Below are positions 51,650 to 57,916 of a DNA stretch of 64,000 nucleotides, piece after piece (position 1 is the stretch's first letter; every line of letters starts with the position of its first letter). The stretch is taken from positions 186,001 to 250,000 of the forward strand of contig NZ_FXUE01000002.1 of the NCBI RefSeq assembly GCF_900182935.1. The letters are read 5' to 3'. The notes beneath the pieces were generated by a model. That model had not been told where the DNA came from. It did no database searches and saw only the letters and a program-made list of their open reading frames with translations. Origin of the DNA: Fibrobacter sp. UWB10. GTDB taxonomy: Bacteria; Fibrobacterota; Fibrobacteria; Fibrobacterales; Fibrobacteraceae. A program made the translations under genes and the position numbers.

Positions 51650-52792
51650 ATGAAGAAGATTCTTGATCTGTCATCTTGGCGGACAGCACTTGGCAACTTG
51701 TTGCCTAGTGCGCATGGCCACCAAGGTGGGAGCCGCAAGGCGGCGATAGGATTCATGCTTATTGTGGCGTTTGCTGTTGTCGGGTGCGACGATAGTTCGT
51801 CGGCGTCTGCAGGGCCGAATGATGAACCGGCTGTAGAGTCTTCTTCTGCTGCTGAGCACAGCTCGTCGAGTTCTAGTGCCCAGAAGAATTCGTCCAGCAG
51901 TGAAAAGGCGAAGTCTTCGTCTTCGAAAGAAGAGAATGTTGCTGAAGAATCGTCGAGTTCGGTAAAGTCGGAATCTTCGCCTTCTGTTGAGAAGACTCTG
52001 TCGAGTAGCAGTTCTACTGATGTGCTGTCTAGTTCTAGCGAAACTGTGGTGAAATCCTGTAGTAGTGAGGGTGTGTTGTCGTCAAGTTCTCAGATTGACT
52101 GGAAATGGGATTTGCCGAAAGAGGCTTACCTGAATCCGGAAATAGAGTATGATTCTATTACGGACGCTCGTGATGGTAAAGTGTATAAGACTGTAAAAAT
52201 TGGTGACCAAATATGGATGGCCGAGAACTTGAACTTTGACCCTGGTCAGGGTGGTTCGGGAGAGAATAAATATGACTGGTCTTGGTGTTTTCTTAATGAT
52301 GCTAAAAACTGCGATGTGATCGGTCGCTTTTACACATGGGCGGCGGCAATTGACTCAGTGAAATTGGCTAACGATGTGGACAACCCGCAGGATTGCGGCT
52401 ATGACAAAACCTGTACCTTGCCCGATACGGTGTACGGAGTTTGTCCGCCGGGTTGGCACTTGCCTGATTCAACAGAATGGGAAGTCTTATTTTTGACTGT
52501 TGGTGGTCAATCAGTAGCCGGCAAGGTGCTCAAGTCTCAGGTTGGTTGGAAAGATAATGGATATAATAATGGAAATGGTTCGGATGCTGTAGGATTCTCT
52601 GCGTTGCCAGCTGGCAATGGACAAGTCGGTGGTAAATTCTATCGTTATGGTGGTAACGCCCTTTTTTGGAGTGCCTTCGAAATCGATTCTACCTATGCAG
52701 GTGATGTGAACTTGAACTACCTTGATGAGTATGCAGGTGTGGCCGGCCATAATAAAATCAATGCGATGTCTGTCCGTTGCGTAAAGGACTAG
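51650..52792 (+). CDS. FISUMP lipoprotein with extended N-region
   Basis: A 380-residue lipoprotein. The hydrophobic core and lipobox (FMLIVAFAVVGC) match the FISUMP protein at 53554, but about 26 extra residues (LSSWRTALGNLLPSAHGHQ...) lie between MKK and that core. This leaves an unusually long n-region of ~35 residues. A Ser/Glu-rich tether runs to ~140. One FISUMP domain follows, with IGDQIWMAENLNF, FYTWAAAID, GVCPPGWHLPDSTEWEVL and MSVRCVKD. A TACATTTG box lies upstream and AGGGGG provides the ribosome-binding site. Function unknown. Confidence 0.9.
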   Translation: MKKILDLSSWRTALGNLLPSAHGHQGGSRKAAIGFMLIVAFAVVGCDDSSSASAGPNDEPAVESSSAAEHSSSSSSAQKNSSSSEKAKSSSSKEENVAEESSSSVKSESSPSVEKTLSSSSSTDVLSSSSETVVKSCSSEGVLSSSSQIDWKWDLPKEAYLNPEIEYDSITDARDGKVYKTVKIGDQIWMAENLNFDPGQGGSGENKYDWSWCFLNDAKNCDVIGRFYTWAAAIDSVKLANDVDNPQDCGYDKTCTLPDTVYGVCPPGWHLPDSTEWEVLFLTVGGQSVAGKVLKSQVGWKDNGYNNGNGSDAVGFSALPAGNGQVGGKFYRYGGNALFWSAFEIDSTYAGDVNLNYLDEYAGVAGHNKINAMSVRCVKD

Positions 52793-53015
52793 CAGTGAGG
52801 CGAGTGCAGCGCAGAAATGCTTGTATTTCTGCATTGTCGAGCCGAGCGGCGAGGGACTACGTAGTAGTCCCCTAGCAAGCCGAGTGAAGCGGTCGCCAAG
52901 TATACTTAAGCGGCCATTTCCGAGACGCAGCATTCTGCACTACGAAATAGTGCCACAACTAGGCCTGCCTGGCAGTGGGCCCAAAGGCGGAGACGGTTGT
53001 GGTGCCCCCTCTTTT
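52793..53015. other. Structured intergenic region with several hairpins
   Basis: Three perfect stems: GCAGAAAT/ATTTCTGC (52811-52832), GGGACTAC/GTAGTCCC (52853-52871) and GCACTA/TAGTGC (52937-52953). An enclosing CCACAAC/GTTGTGG pair (from 52953 to ~53001) is followed by a T run. It has no coding sense. It may be a terminator complex, an intergenic palindromic repeat or a structured RNA. Confidence 0.55.
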
Positions 53016-53033
53016 TTTTGAAAACATCTTTTT

Positions 53034-53049
53034 ACCAGGAAACTGGTAT
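53034..53049. repeat. Small GAAA-loop hairpin
   Basis: TACCAG/CTGGTA with a GAAA tetraloop, in the A/T-rich gap before the antitoxin gene. Apart from the hairpins and the operator at 53170, nothing is seen from 53016 to 53202. Confidence 0.4.
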
Positions 53050-53169
53050 TCAAACGCTTCAAAAAAGCGTGTATAAATAAGAATAGGGATAACCTCTATT
53101 CGCTCGCGGGAGGCGTTCCCGGTAAAAAGTATAATATGATCACACAATTAGTTGCTTTTCTCATTAAAT

Positions 53170-53188
53170 GTAATTATATTATAATTAC
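53170..53188. promoter_or_regulatory. Palindromic operator of the BrnA-like gene
   Basis: Perfect 8-bp inverted repeat GTAATTAT / ATAATTAC around ATT. It overlaps a TATATTAT promoter-like sequence. BrnA/CopG antitoxins bind such sites to repress their own genes. Confidence 0.6.
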
Positions 53189-53202
53189 GCCATGAGGTTC
53201 TG

Positions 53203-53223
53203 CATGGAAGTAGAATTTGAGTG
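53203..53223 (+). pseudogene. Possible BrnT toxin start remnant
   Basis: The first seven codons read MEVEFEW, like the BrnT N-terminus. The frame then continues with unrelated residues and overlaps the antitoxin frame. If real, nearly all of the toxin has been deleted. Confidence 0.3.
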
Positions 53224-53246
53224 GGTTGTTTTGTGGGAGACGGATT

Positions 53247-53462
53247 ATGAAAAAGGAATACGATTTTGCAAGCATGAAGGCGATGAAAAATCCTTATGCT
53301 GCCGCATTGAAAAAGCAGATTACAATCCGTCTGAATTCGAGTACTATTGAGTACTTCAAGAATATGGCGAAAGAGGTCGGCATTCCCTACCAGACCCTTA
53401 TTGACTCTTATTTGACGGATTGCGCCCAGTGCAAACGCAAACTGACCATGCATTGGAAGTAA
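53247..53462 (+). CDS. brnA: BrnA/CopG-family antitoxin, orphan
   Basis: A 71-residue ribbon-helix-helix protein: KNPYAAALKKQITIRLNSSTIEYFKNMAKEVGIPYQTLIDSYLTDCA is the BrnA-type core, with the beta-strand (QITIRL) for DNA contact. BrnA neutralises the RNase BrnT and represses the operon. Here no complete BrnT is present; only a seven-codon look-alike start precedes it. The perfect palindrome at 53170 is a fitting operator. The start MKKEYDF was chosen for the GGGAGA ribosome-binding site 5 bp before it. A strong terminator follows. Confidence 0.85.
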   Translation: MKKEYDFASMKAMKNPYAAALKKQITIRLNSSTIEYFKNMAKEVGIPYQTLIDSYLTDCAQCKRKLTMHWK

Positions 53463-53465
53463 CAT

Positions 53466-53491
53466 AAGGCGGTCGAAAGGCCGCCTTTTGT
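53466..53491 (+). terminator. Rho-independent terminator of the antitoxin gene
   Basis: AAGGCGGTC / GGCCGCCTT stem with a GAAA tetraloop followed by TTTTG. Confidence 0.9.
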
Positions 53492-53530
53492 CGTTTTAGG
53501 CGAAATAAATTACATTTGCTTAGAATTTAT

Positions 53531-53549
53531 TATATCGGGTTACCGGAGA
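53531..53549 (+). promoter_or_regulatory. Shared leader box of two FISUMP genes, second copy
   Basis: TATATCGGGTTACCGGAG ahead of the 53554 gene, identical to the copy at 48005. A TACATTTG box precedes it. Confidence 0.6.
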
Positions 53550-53553
53550 ATTT

Positions 53554-55170
53554 ATGAAAAAGTTTATTCTTGCGATGGGTTTGGTGGCATTTGCGTTTGT
53601 CGGATGCGATGATAGTTCGTCAGCATCGGCAGGGCAGAATGATGAACCGGGTGTAGAATCGTCTTCTTCGGTTAAGCAAGGCGAATCATCCTCCTCCGTC
53701 ATTCCGGGTGGCGACCCGGAATCTAGCAGTGGAAAGGCGAAGAGTTCGTCATCGAGTGTTGTTGATCCATTGACTGTAGTTATGGGGGTGATGATCGACT
53801 CCCGCGGTGGCCAGACCTACAAGACTGTTACCATCGGCACGCAGGTTTGGATGGCGGAAAACCTGAACTATGAAACGACGAACTCTTACTGCTATGACGA
53901 CGATCCTTCCAACTGCTCCAAGTACGGTCGCCTTTACACATGGGCTGCTGCGACAACAGCTTGTCCCATTGGTTGGCACTTGCCCAGCGACGATGAATGG
54001 AATACGCTTTTCACAGCGGTTGGCGGAGATTCAATAGCGGGCAAGATGCTCAAGTCCGCCGGCGGCTGGAATGATAATCACGGGGCAAGTGGCAACGGCA
54101 CGGACACCTATGCGTTCTCGGCGTTGCCTGCTGGCGTCAGAATCTACGGTGATTGGGGTTACGACTACGAGGGCACCGTCGTGCACTTCTGGAGTAGTTC
54201 TACGGAGGGCGGATTCGATGGCGTGTACAACGTGCTCATGGGCTACGGCTACGATGATGCGGACCTGGACTATACCGATAAGTACAACGGGTATTCCGTC
54301 CGTTGTCTCAAGGACTATTCGGATGCCCCAATGCAGTCCAGTAGTAGTGTAAAATCAAGTAGTTCAGTCAAATCCAGCAGCAGTTCCGCGAAGTTTAGTA
54401 GTAGTTCAGCCAAATCCAGTAGCAGTTTGGCAAAGTCTAGTAGTAGCGAGTCTAGCAGCAGTGTAAGCGAAGTATCATCAAGTTCTTTGAAAGACTTTGA
54501 TTGGAGTTTACCCAAAGAGACTTACTTGAATCCTGAAATAAAGTATGATTCTGTTACGGACACTCGTGATGGCAAGGTTTACAGGACGGTTAAAATTGGT
54601 GAACAAACCTGGATGGCGGAAAACCTGAACTTTGACCCTGGTCAGGGAGGCTCGGGTGAGGATAAATATGATTGGTCCTGGTGCTACAACGATGAACCTG
54701 CAAACTGTGATGTGACAGGTCGATTTTACACCTGGGCCGCGGCGATTGACTCGGTGAAACTAGCAAATGATGCCGATAATCCGCTTGAATGCGGTTACGA
54801 CAAATTTTGCAATCTGACCGGCACGGTGCAGGGCATTTGCCCCACGGGCTGGCACTTGCCATCGCGAACGGAATGGGATGTCCTGTTCACGGCAGTGGGC
54901 GGCCAATCCAGTGCGGGCAAGGTTCTCAAGTCGCAGAGTGGCTGGTATAAGAACAATGGTACGGATGCGTTTGGTTTTTCTGCGTTGCCTGCTGGCTTAT
55001 GGAATCATGCTTTCAATTATGACGGCTGGCTTGCGTATTTTTGGTGCTCAACTGAGAACGATCGCTCCCGCGCGTGTGCCGCGGCCATGGACTACTACCA
55101 CACGGATGCGAGCCTGGGCAACTCCACTAAGTACTACGGGTTTTCAGTCCGTTGCGTAAAGGACGAATAA
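53554..55170 (+). CDS. FISUMP lipoprotein with two FISUMP domains
   Basis: A 538-residue lipoprotein (signal MKKFILAMGLVAFAFVGC, Cys18). A short Ser-rich tether is followed by FISUMP domain 1 (IGTQVWMAENLNY, YTWAAATTACPIGWHLPSDDEW, YSVRCLKD). A striking low-complexity linker of SSSSVKS/SSSSAKS units occupies ~265-312. FISUMP domain 2 follows (IGEQTWMAENLNF, FYTWAAAID, GICPTGWHLPSRTEW, FSVRCVKDE). The second domain is closest to that of the 51650 protein, and DDSSSASAG after the Cys is shared by both, so the two arose by duplication. Role unknown. Confidence 0.93.
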   Translation: MKKFILAMGLVAFAFVGCDDSSSASAGQNDEPGVESSSSVKQGESSSSVIPGGDPESSSGKAKSSSSSVVDPLTVVMGVMIDSRGGQTYKTVTIGTQVWMAENLNYETTNSYCYDDDPSNCSKYGRLYTWAAATTACPIGWHLPSDDEWNTLFTAVGGDSIAGKMLKSAGGWNDNHGASGNGTDTYAFSALPAGVRIYGDWGYDYEGTVVHFWSSSTEGGFDGVYNVLMGYGYDDADLDYTDKYNGYSVRCLKDYSDAPMQSSSSVKSSSSVKSSSSSAKFSSSSAKSSSSLAKSSSSESSSSVSEVSSSSLKDFDWSLPKETYLNPEIKYDSVTDTRDGKVYRTVKIGEQTWMAENLNFDPGQGGSGEDKYDWSWCYNDEPANCDVTGRFYTWAAAIDSVKLANDADNPLECGYDKFCNLTGTVQGICPTGWHLPSRTEWDVLFTAVGGQSSAGKVLKSQSGWYKNNGTDAFGFSALPAGLWNHAFNYDGWLAYFWCSTENDRSRACAAAMDYYHTDASLGNSTKYYGFSVRCVKDE

Positions 55171-55244
55171 GATTGTCTCGTGGATTGTAAAATTTTCATG
55201 CGCCCCTTGCCAGTTTTCTGAATCTTAGGTACATTAATGCCCGA

Positions 55245-55277
55245 CGCATCTCGCTGTTTTAAGGCGAGGTGCGTTTT
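55245..55277 (+). terminator. Terminator after the FISUMP gene
   Basis: CGCATCTCGC / GCGAGGTGCG stem (one wobble) followed by TTTTCGTTTT. Its right arm overlaps the next hairpin (55271-55296). Confidence 0.75.
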
Positions 55278-55340
55278 CGTTTTATAGCGAAAACGCCTCT
55301 AACAACAAACAGGTCACCATGTGACCACAACAACGGAGGC
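55271..55340 (+). promoter_or_regulatory. Hairpin-rich leader of the DUF2442 gene
   Basis: A 9-bp stem GCGTTTTCG/CGAAAACGC (55271-55296) and a perfect GGTCAC-CAT-GTGACC palindrome (55312-55326). GCCTC at 55295-55299 is complementary to GAGGC (55336-55340) in the ribosome-binding site. This suggests an operator and possible masking of translation start. Confidence 0.45.
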
Positions 55341-55343
55341 TAT

Positions 55344-55589
55344 ATGGATAGACCAAACCTATCAGAAAAAGATGTAAAAAGAGTTTGGGTAGAGGACGAT
55401 GCAATTTGTGTTGAACTCAAAGATGGTCGAATTGGGTGGGAACTCATCCGCGATTATGAACCGCTGAGAAAAGCTACTCGAAAACAGCTGGAAAACTGTC
55501 GCGTTGATTGCGATGGTGTGTGTTTTGATGATCTTGATGAAGGTTTGGAACTTTCGAACTTCTTTTTTCCAGAAAAACTTGACGACTAA
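55344..55589 (+). CDS. DUF2442-like protein
   Basis: An 81-residue protein: VKRVWVEDDAICVELKDGRIGWELIRDYEPLRKATRKQLENC is the DUF2442 pattern (V.V..d..I.V.L.DGR....PL...P.L..A...q...), with a DLDEGL end where IxWPxLDEDI normally stands. DUF2442 proteins often sit beside toxin-antitoxin genes; their role is unsettled. Here the gene lies 23 bp before a RelE-like toxin. CGGAGG precedes the ATG and a palindrome lies just upstream. Confidence 0.82.
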   Translation: MDRPNLSEKDVKRVWVEDDAICVELKDGRIGWELIRDYEPLRKATRKQLENCRVDCDGVCFDDLDEGLELSNFFFPEKLDD

Positions 55590-55601
55590 TCAAAAATTGA
55601 T

Positions 55602-55609
55602 TATATTCA
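55602..55609 (+). promoter_or_regulatory. TATATT box before the toxin gene
   Basis: TATATTCA ends three bases before the toxin ATG at 55613. It suggests a separate leaderless transcript for the toxin-antitoxin pair. Confidence 0.4.
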
Positions 55610-55612
55610 ACT

Positions 55613-55876
55613 ATGTACAATGTAACTATAACCAAAAGAGCCCAAAGAAGTGCTGCGACGATGCCGAAGGCTGTGCAAAACAAGCTCAAGGCTCTCGTTC
55701 AGTCTCTAAAGGTCTCTGGGCCGGTGCAGCCATTGTTTTGGCATTACTCCAAGCTCGGAGGCGACAGGTATCATTGTCACTTGGCGCTAAACTGGGTGGC
55801 ATGTTGGACTTGTAAGGATAGCTCTATAGATATTGAGGTGTATTATGCTGGCAGTCGTGAAAAGGCCCCGTATTGA
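55613..55876 (+). CDS. RelE/ParE-like toxin
   Basis: An 87-residue small basic protein of the RelE-like cytotoxic nuclease group: YNVTITKRAQRSAATMPKAVQNKLKALVQSL forms the N-terminal strands/helices, and HYSKLGGDRYHCHLALNWVACW and IEVYYAGSREKAPY form the C-terminal sheet. The EVYYxGSREKAPY end is typical of a subfamily paired with a downstream HTH antitoxin. Expected to cleave mRNA in the ribosome. It overlaps the antitoxin gene by 32 bp, giving coupled translation with the toxin first. Confidence 0.85.
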   Translation: MYNVTITKRAQRSAATMPKAVQNKLKALVQSLKVSGPVQPLFWHYSKLGGDRYHCHLALNWVACWTCKDSSIDIEVYYAGSREKAPY

Positions 55877-56210
55877 AATCAGGGCGAAACATATCCCCGC
55901 TCCGCTTGTCCGGTTTTTGAAGAATACCTATAAACCGGAGAATGTAATCGTCAGTGACGAAGATGTTGCTGTTCCTTTTGAAGAATCGGAATGGTTTAAG
56001 TCCTTGGAAACGACTCCGGGCGAGATGATTGTGGCAAATAGGGATTTGCGCAATTGGTCGCAAGTGACTTTGGCGGAGAAACTTGGAATCCAGGTGCAAA
56101 ACCTGTGTGCTATGGAAAACGGACGCAGGACGGTTTCCCGTAAGATGGCGGTAAAACTTGGTGAAATCTTTGGAACGGATCCTGCGGCATTCTTTGATTT
56201 CGGGAAGTAG
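55845..56210 (+). CDS. HTH (Xre-type) antitoxin
   Basis: A 121-residue DNA-binding antitoxin. An N-terminal ~60-residue region binds the toxin by analogy. An Xre HTH (residues ~70-115: LRNWSQVTLAEKLGIQVQNLCAMENGRRTVSRKMAVKLGEIF) follows. The ATG at 55845 is inside the toxin gene. A hairpin terminator follows at 56239. With the preceding toxin it makes a reversed-order (toxin-antitoxin) pair, likely autoregulated. Confidence 0.88.
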   Translation: MLAVVKRPRIEIRAKHIPAPLVRFLKNTYKPENVIVSDEDVAVPFEESEWFKSLETTPGEMIVANRDLRNWSQVTLAEKLGIQVQNLCAMENGRRTVSRKMAVKLGEIFGTDPAAFFDFGK

Positions 56211-56235
56211 AGTGGCTTATCGCCTCTAAAATTTT

Positions 56236-56265
56236 AGCCGTCCGTGATGTGCGGGCGGCTTTGCT
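56236..56265 (+). terminator. Terminator of the toxin-antitoxin genes
   Basis: GCCGTCCG / CGGGCGGC stem with a TGATGTG loop followed by a T-rich stretch. Sixteen bases of its loop and right arm (56244-56259) recur at 51511. Confidence 0.75.
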
Positions 56266-56268
56266 CTT

Positions 56269-57018
56269 TTATTGGGCGAATTCGACTTTGCTGAAAGACT
56301 TGTAATGGTTGCCGGTGTAATAGATATTGCAACCGCTGCTATAGACGAGGCGGTTGGTTCCTCGGTTGCTTGCGAAGTAATCGACATCGGCTTCGTACCA
56401 GGTCCCTTGGGGCAATAATCCTTCGCGATTTTCGAAATAATCTCCGCCAATCATCACGCCGAGAGTTGTTAAAGGATTGAAATTCCATTTGGTAAAATAC
56501 CGGCCGGTTTTTTGCTCGTAGAGCCTTTTACCTTCGCTTTTGCTCACGTAGTTCGAAGGAAGACTCCCATTTTCGCAAATGTATTTGGCGACTTCATTCT
56601 TTGATGTGTACTGAGTTCCTGGTTGGCTTGTTGAAACTATCGGGGCTGCACTTGAGGAGAATGGCGACGATTTGCCGACAAATGTATAGATACCGGATAC
56701 GATTGCCAAGATAACGCATAGCGCGAACATAAAACTGCGCAGCGATTTGTTCTTTTTATGGTAGCCGGTGTTTGATGAGTAACGCGGTCGCGGTTCTTGA
56801 CGCAAAGCTACGCCTTCGAGGGTGCCTTTCTCGATTCGGGCACCTTTCTCGGTTTTACCGAAACTACTGATGATGATTGTGTCGCCGACTCGTGGCTGTC
56901 GAACAGGATGCCCTAATGCTGAAATGTGGAAGAAAAACTTTGTTCCGTTCACTGTGGCGAAACCGAATCCTTTTTCTTCGTTCCATTGCGTGACGGTAGC
57001 TTTATTTGTGATGGGCAT
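56269..57018 (-). CDS. Cold-shock domain - transmembrane helix - barnase-type RNase fusion
   Basis: A 249-residue fusion. Residues 1-70 are a cold-shock domain with RNP-1 KGFGFA and RNP-2-like FFFHIS. One transmembrane helix (FMFALCVILAIVSGIYTFV, ~96-114) is preceded by HKKNKSLR. Residues ~138-246 match barnase closely: NYVSKSEGKRL, IGGDYFENREGLLP, TWYEADVDY, NRLVYSS, NHYKSFSKV. Barnase catalytic residues are kept: Lys160, Glu209 (general base), Arg219/Arg223 and His238. The basic stretch before the helix predicts the cold-shock domain inside and the RNase outside. No barstar is recognised. The gene lies 46 bp downstream of the 57065 gene, possibly as an operon. I know of no described protein with this order. 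Confidence 0.88.
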   Translation of the reverse strand: MPITNKATVTQWNEEKGFGFATVNGTKFFFHISALGHPVRQPRVGDTIIISSFGKTEKGARIEKGTLEGVALRQEPRPRYSSNTGYHKKNKSLRSFMFALCVILAIVSGIYTFVGKSSPFSSSAAPIVSTSQPGTQYTSKNEVAKYICENGSLPSNYVSKSEGKRLYEQKTGRYFTKWNFNPLTTLGVMIGGDYFENREGLLPQGTWYEADVDYFASNRGTNRLVYSSGCNIYYTGNHYKSFSKVEFAQ

Positions 57019-57064
57019 GGTGAAACCTTTTGTTGTTGGACTTTTTTAATGTAGCAAAGAATTT

Positions 57065-57409
57065 TTAGCTTTCTTCTTTGAATTTCATTATGCTCCAGTG
57101 GCAATCGCATACAATTGAATTTTTGACAATCTTTGCACCTTCGAAATGTAGCGTTTTTATGATTTCTGGATTTGCATTCACTCGAATGTAGTATTCATGG
57201 AAATGATAGTCGCTCATCCTGCATTCTGTTATGGGAATGTTTCTTTCTTTTAATTGATTGATGAGGTTCTTCATCACGTCGCAAATGTAATCTGTACTAT
57301 AGACTGGGCTGTCGTGGTTTGTTGTCTGTGCGGCTTTTAAATCAACTGCTTGTTTTTTGGTGTTGCCGCCGAAGATATTTTTTATGAAAGAAAACGGGTT
57401 GCCCATCAT
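57065..57409 (-). CDS. Small protein next to the barnase fusion, unknown
   Basis: A 114-residue soluble protein, MMGNPF start (a second ATG one codon in is equally possible). After a ~30-residue polar lead it is predicted alpha/beta: YSTDYICDVMKNLINQLKERNIPITE, YHFHEYYIRVNANPEIIKTL, and SIVCDCHWSIMKF with CDC. It does not resemble barstar in sequence. Being upstream on the same strand as the barnase fusion, it is a candidate partner or regulator, but nothing in the sequence proves this. An AAGGAAAA precedes the start. Confidence 0.65.
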   Translation of the reverse strand: MMGNPFSFIKNIFGGNTKKQAVDLKAAQTTNHDSPVYSTDYICDVMKNLINQLKERNIPITECRMSDYHFHEYYIRVNANPEIIKTLHFEGAKIVKNSIVCDCHWSIMKFKEES

Positions 57410-57916
57410 TTTTCCTTGTTGAGATGACTTAGGGAATATACTTATTTTTGAAAGGGCGGGCTTTCAAAGTGTACGCATAGATTGCTTCGCGGAGTTTACC
57501 CTGAGCTTGTCGAATGGGCTCGCAATGACGTAAAAGGTTTGACTGCGCGAGAGCTTGCTCTCGCATAGGAAAAACGCATAGTCAAGCCTCGAAGAGGAAT
57601 GACGAGTGTGTTGAGTGTGGCGGAATCGCATGTGAGGCCTTTTGCCAATGAATCCGGGGTGTTAGGGGCGGAGCCACTAGGCGAGGGGGTGATGGAAGAC
57701 GCGGCGTGCCGCGGCTGCAATCAGGGGGAGCCTTCCCCCTTTTGTGTAATTCGGGACTGGATTCTTCGTTTCGTGCTTCGCACTTCACTCAGAATGACGT
57801 TTTTTGCACTTTTCTTGTGCAATTCCTAACCACTAACCACTGTTTACTGACCACTTCTCTCGTCTAAAATGCTATCTTTCCCCCCGGAAACATTCTAATT
57901 AACAGAGGTTCAAAAA
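57410..57916. other. 507-bp intergenic region with palindromes and repeats
   Basis: Contains a perfect GCGAGAGC/GCTCTCGC hairpin (57547-57564), a terminator-like AGGGGGA/TCCCCCT hairpin with a T run (57723-57744) and CGCGGCGTGCCGCGG at ~57700. A heptamer array lies at 57828-57855. A TATCTTTC box near 57869 and an AGAGG ribosome-binding site belong to ilvC. A 76-codon plus-strand frame here is not supported as a gene. Confidence 0.6.
57828..57855 (-). repeat. Heptanucleotide repeat array upstream of ilvC
   Basis: Four heptads AACCACT, AACCACT, GTTTACT, GACCACT; on the minus strand RGTRRWY units, the same family as the arrays at 4674, 16754 and 28013. Confidence 0.7.

Noticed and set aside
52821-53021. 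A 66-codon frame in the structured gap after the 51650 FISUMP gene
   Set aside because: It overlaps three perfect hairpins, and the translation is low-sense.
53203-53346. Full-length BrnT toxin in the frame starting at 53203
   Set aside because: After MEVEFEW the frame reads into codons overlapping the antitoxin and lacks the KHGxxF and other BrnT core residues; kept only as a possible remnant.
54340-54490. CRISPR-like or minisatellite repeat in the FISUMP gene
   Set aside because: The repeated AGTAGTAGT-type DNA encodes an in-frame SSSSVKS/SSSSAKS linker; there is no repeat-spacer architecture.
56269-57018. Cold-shock plus DUF1294 membrane protein
   Set aside because: The N-terminus fits, but the region after the single helix matches barnase instead of the multi-helix DUF1294 domain.
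57599-57829. A 76-codon plus-strand frame upstream of ilvC
   Set aside because: It runs through palindromes and a terminator-like hairpin, has no ribosome-binding site and no recognisable domain.
57780-57916. T-box or branched-chain attenuator upstream of ilvC
   Set aside because: No leader peptide rich in Val/Leu/Ile codons and no T-box core sequence; only a heptamer array and promoter-like sequence are seen.
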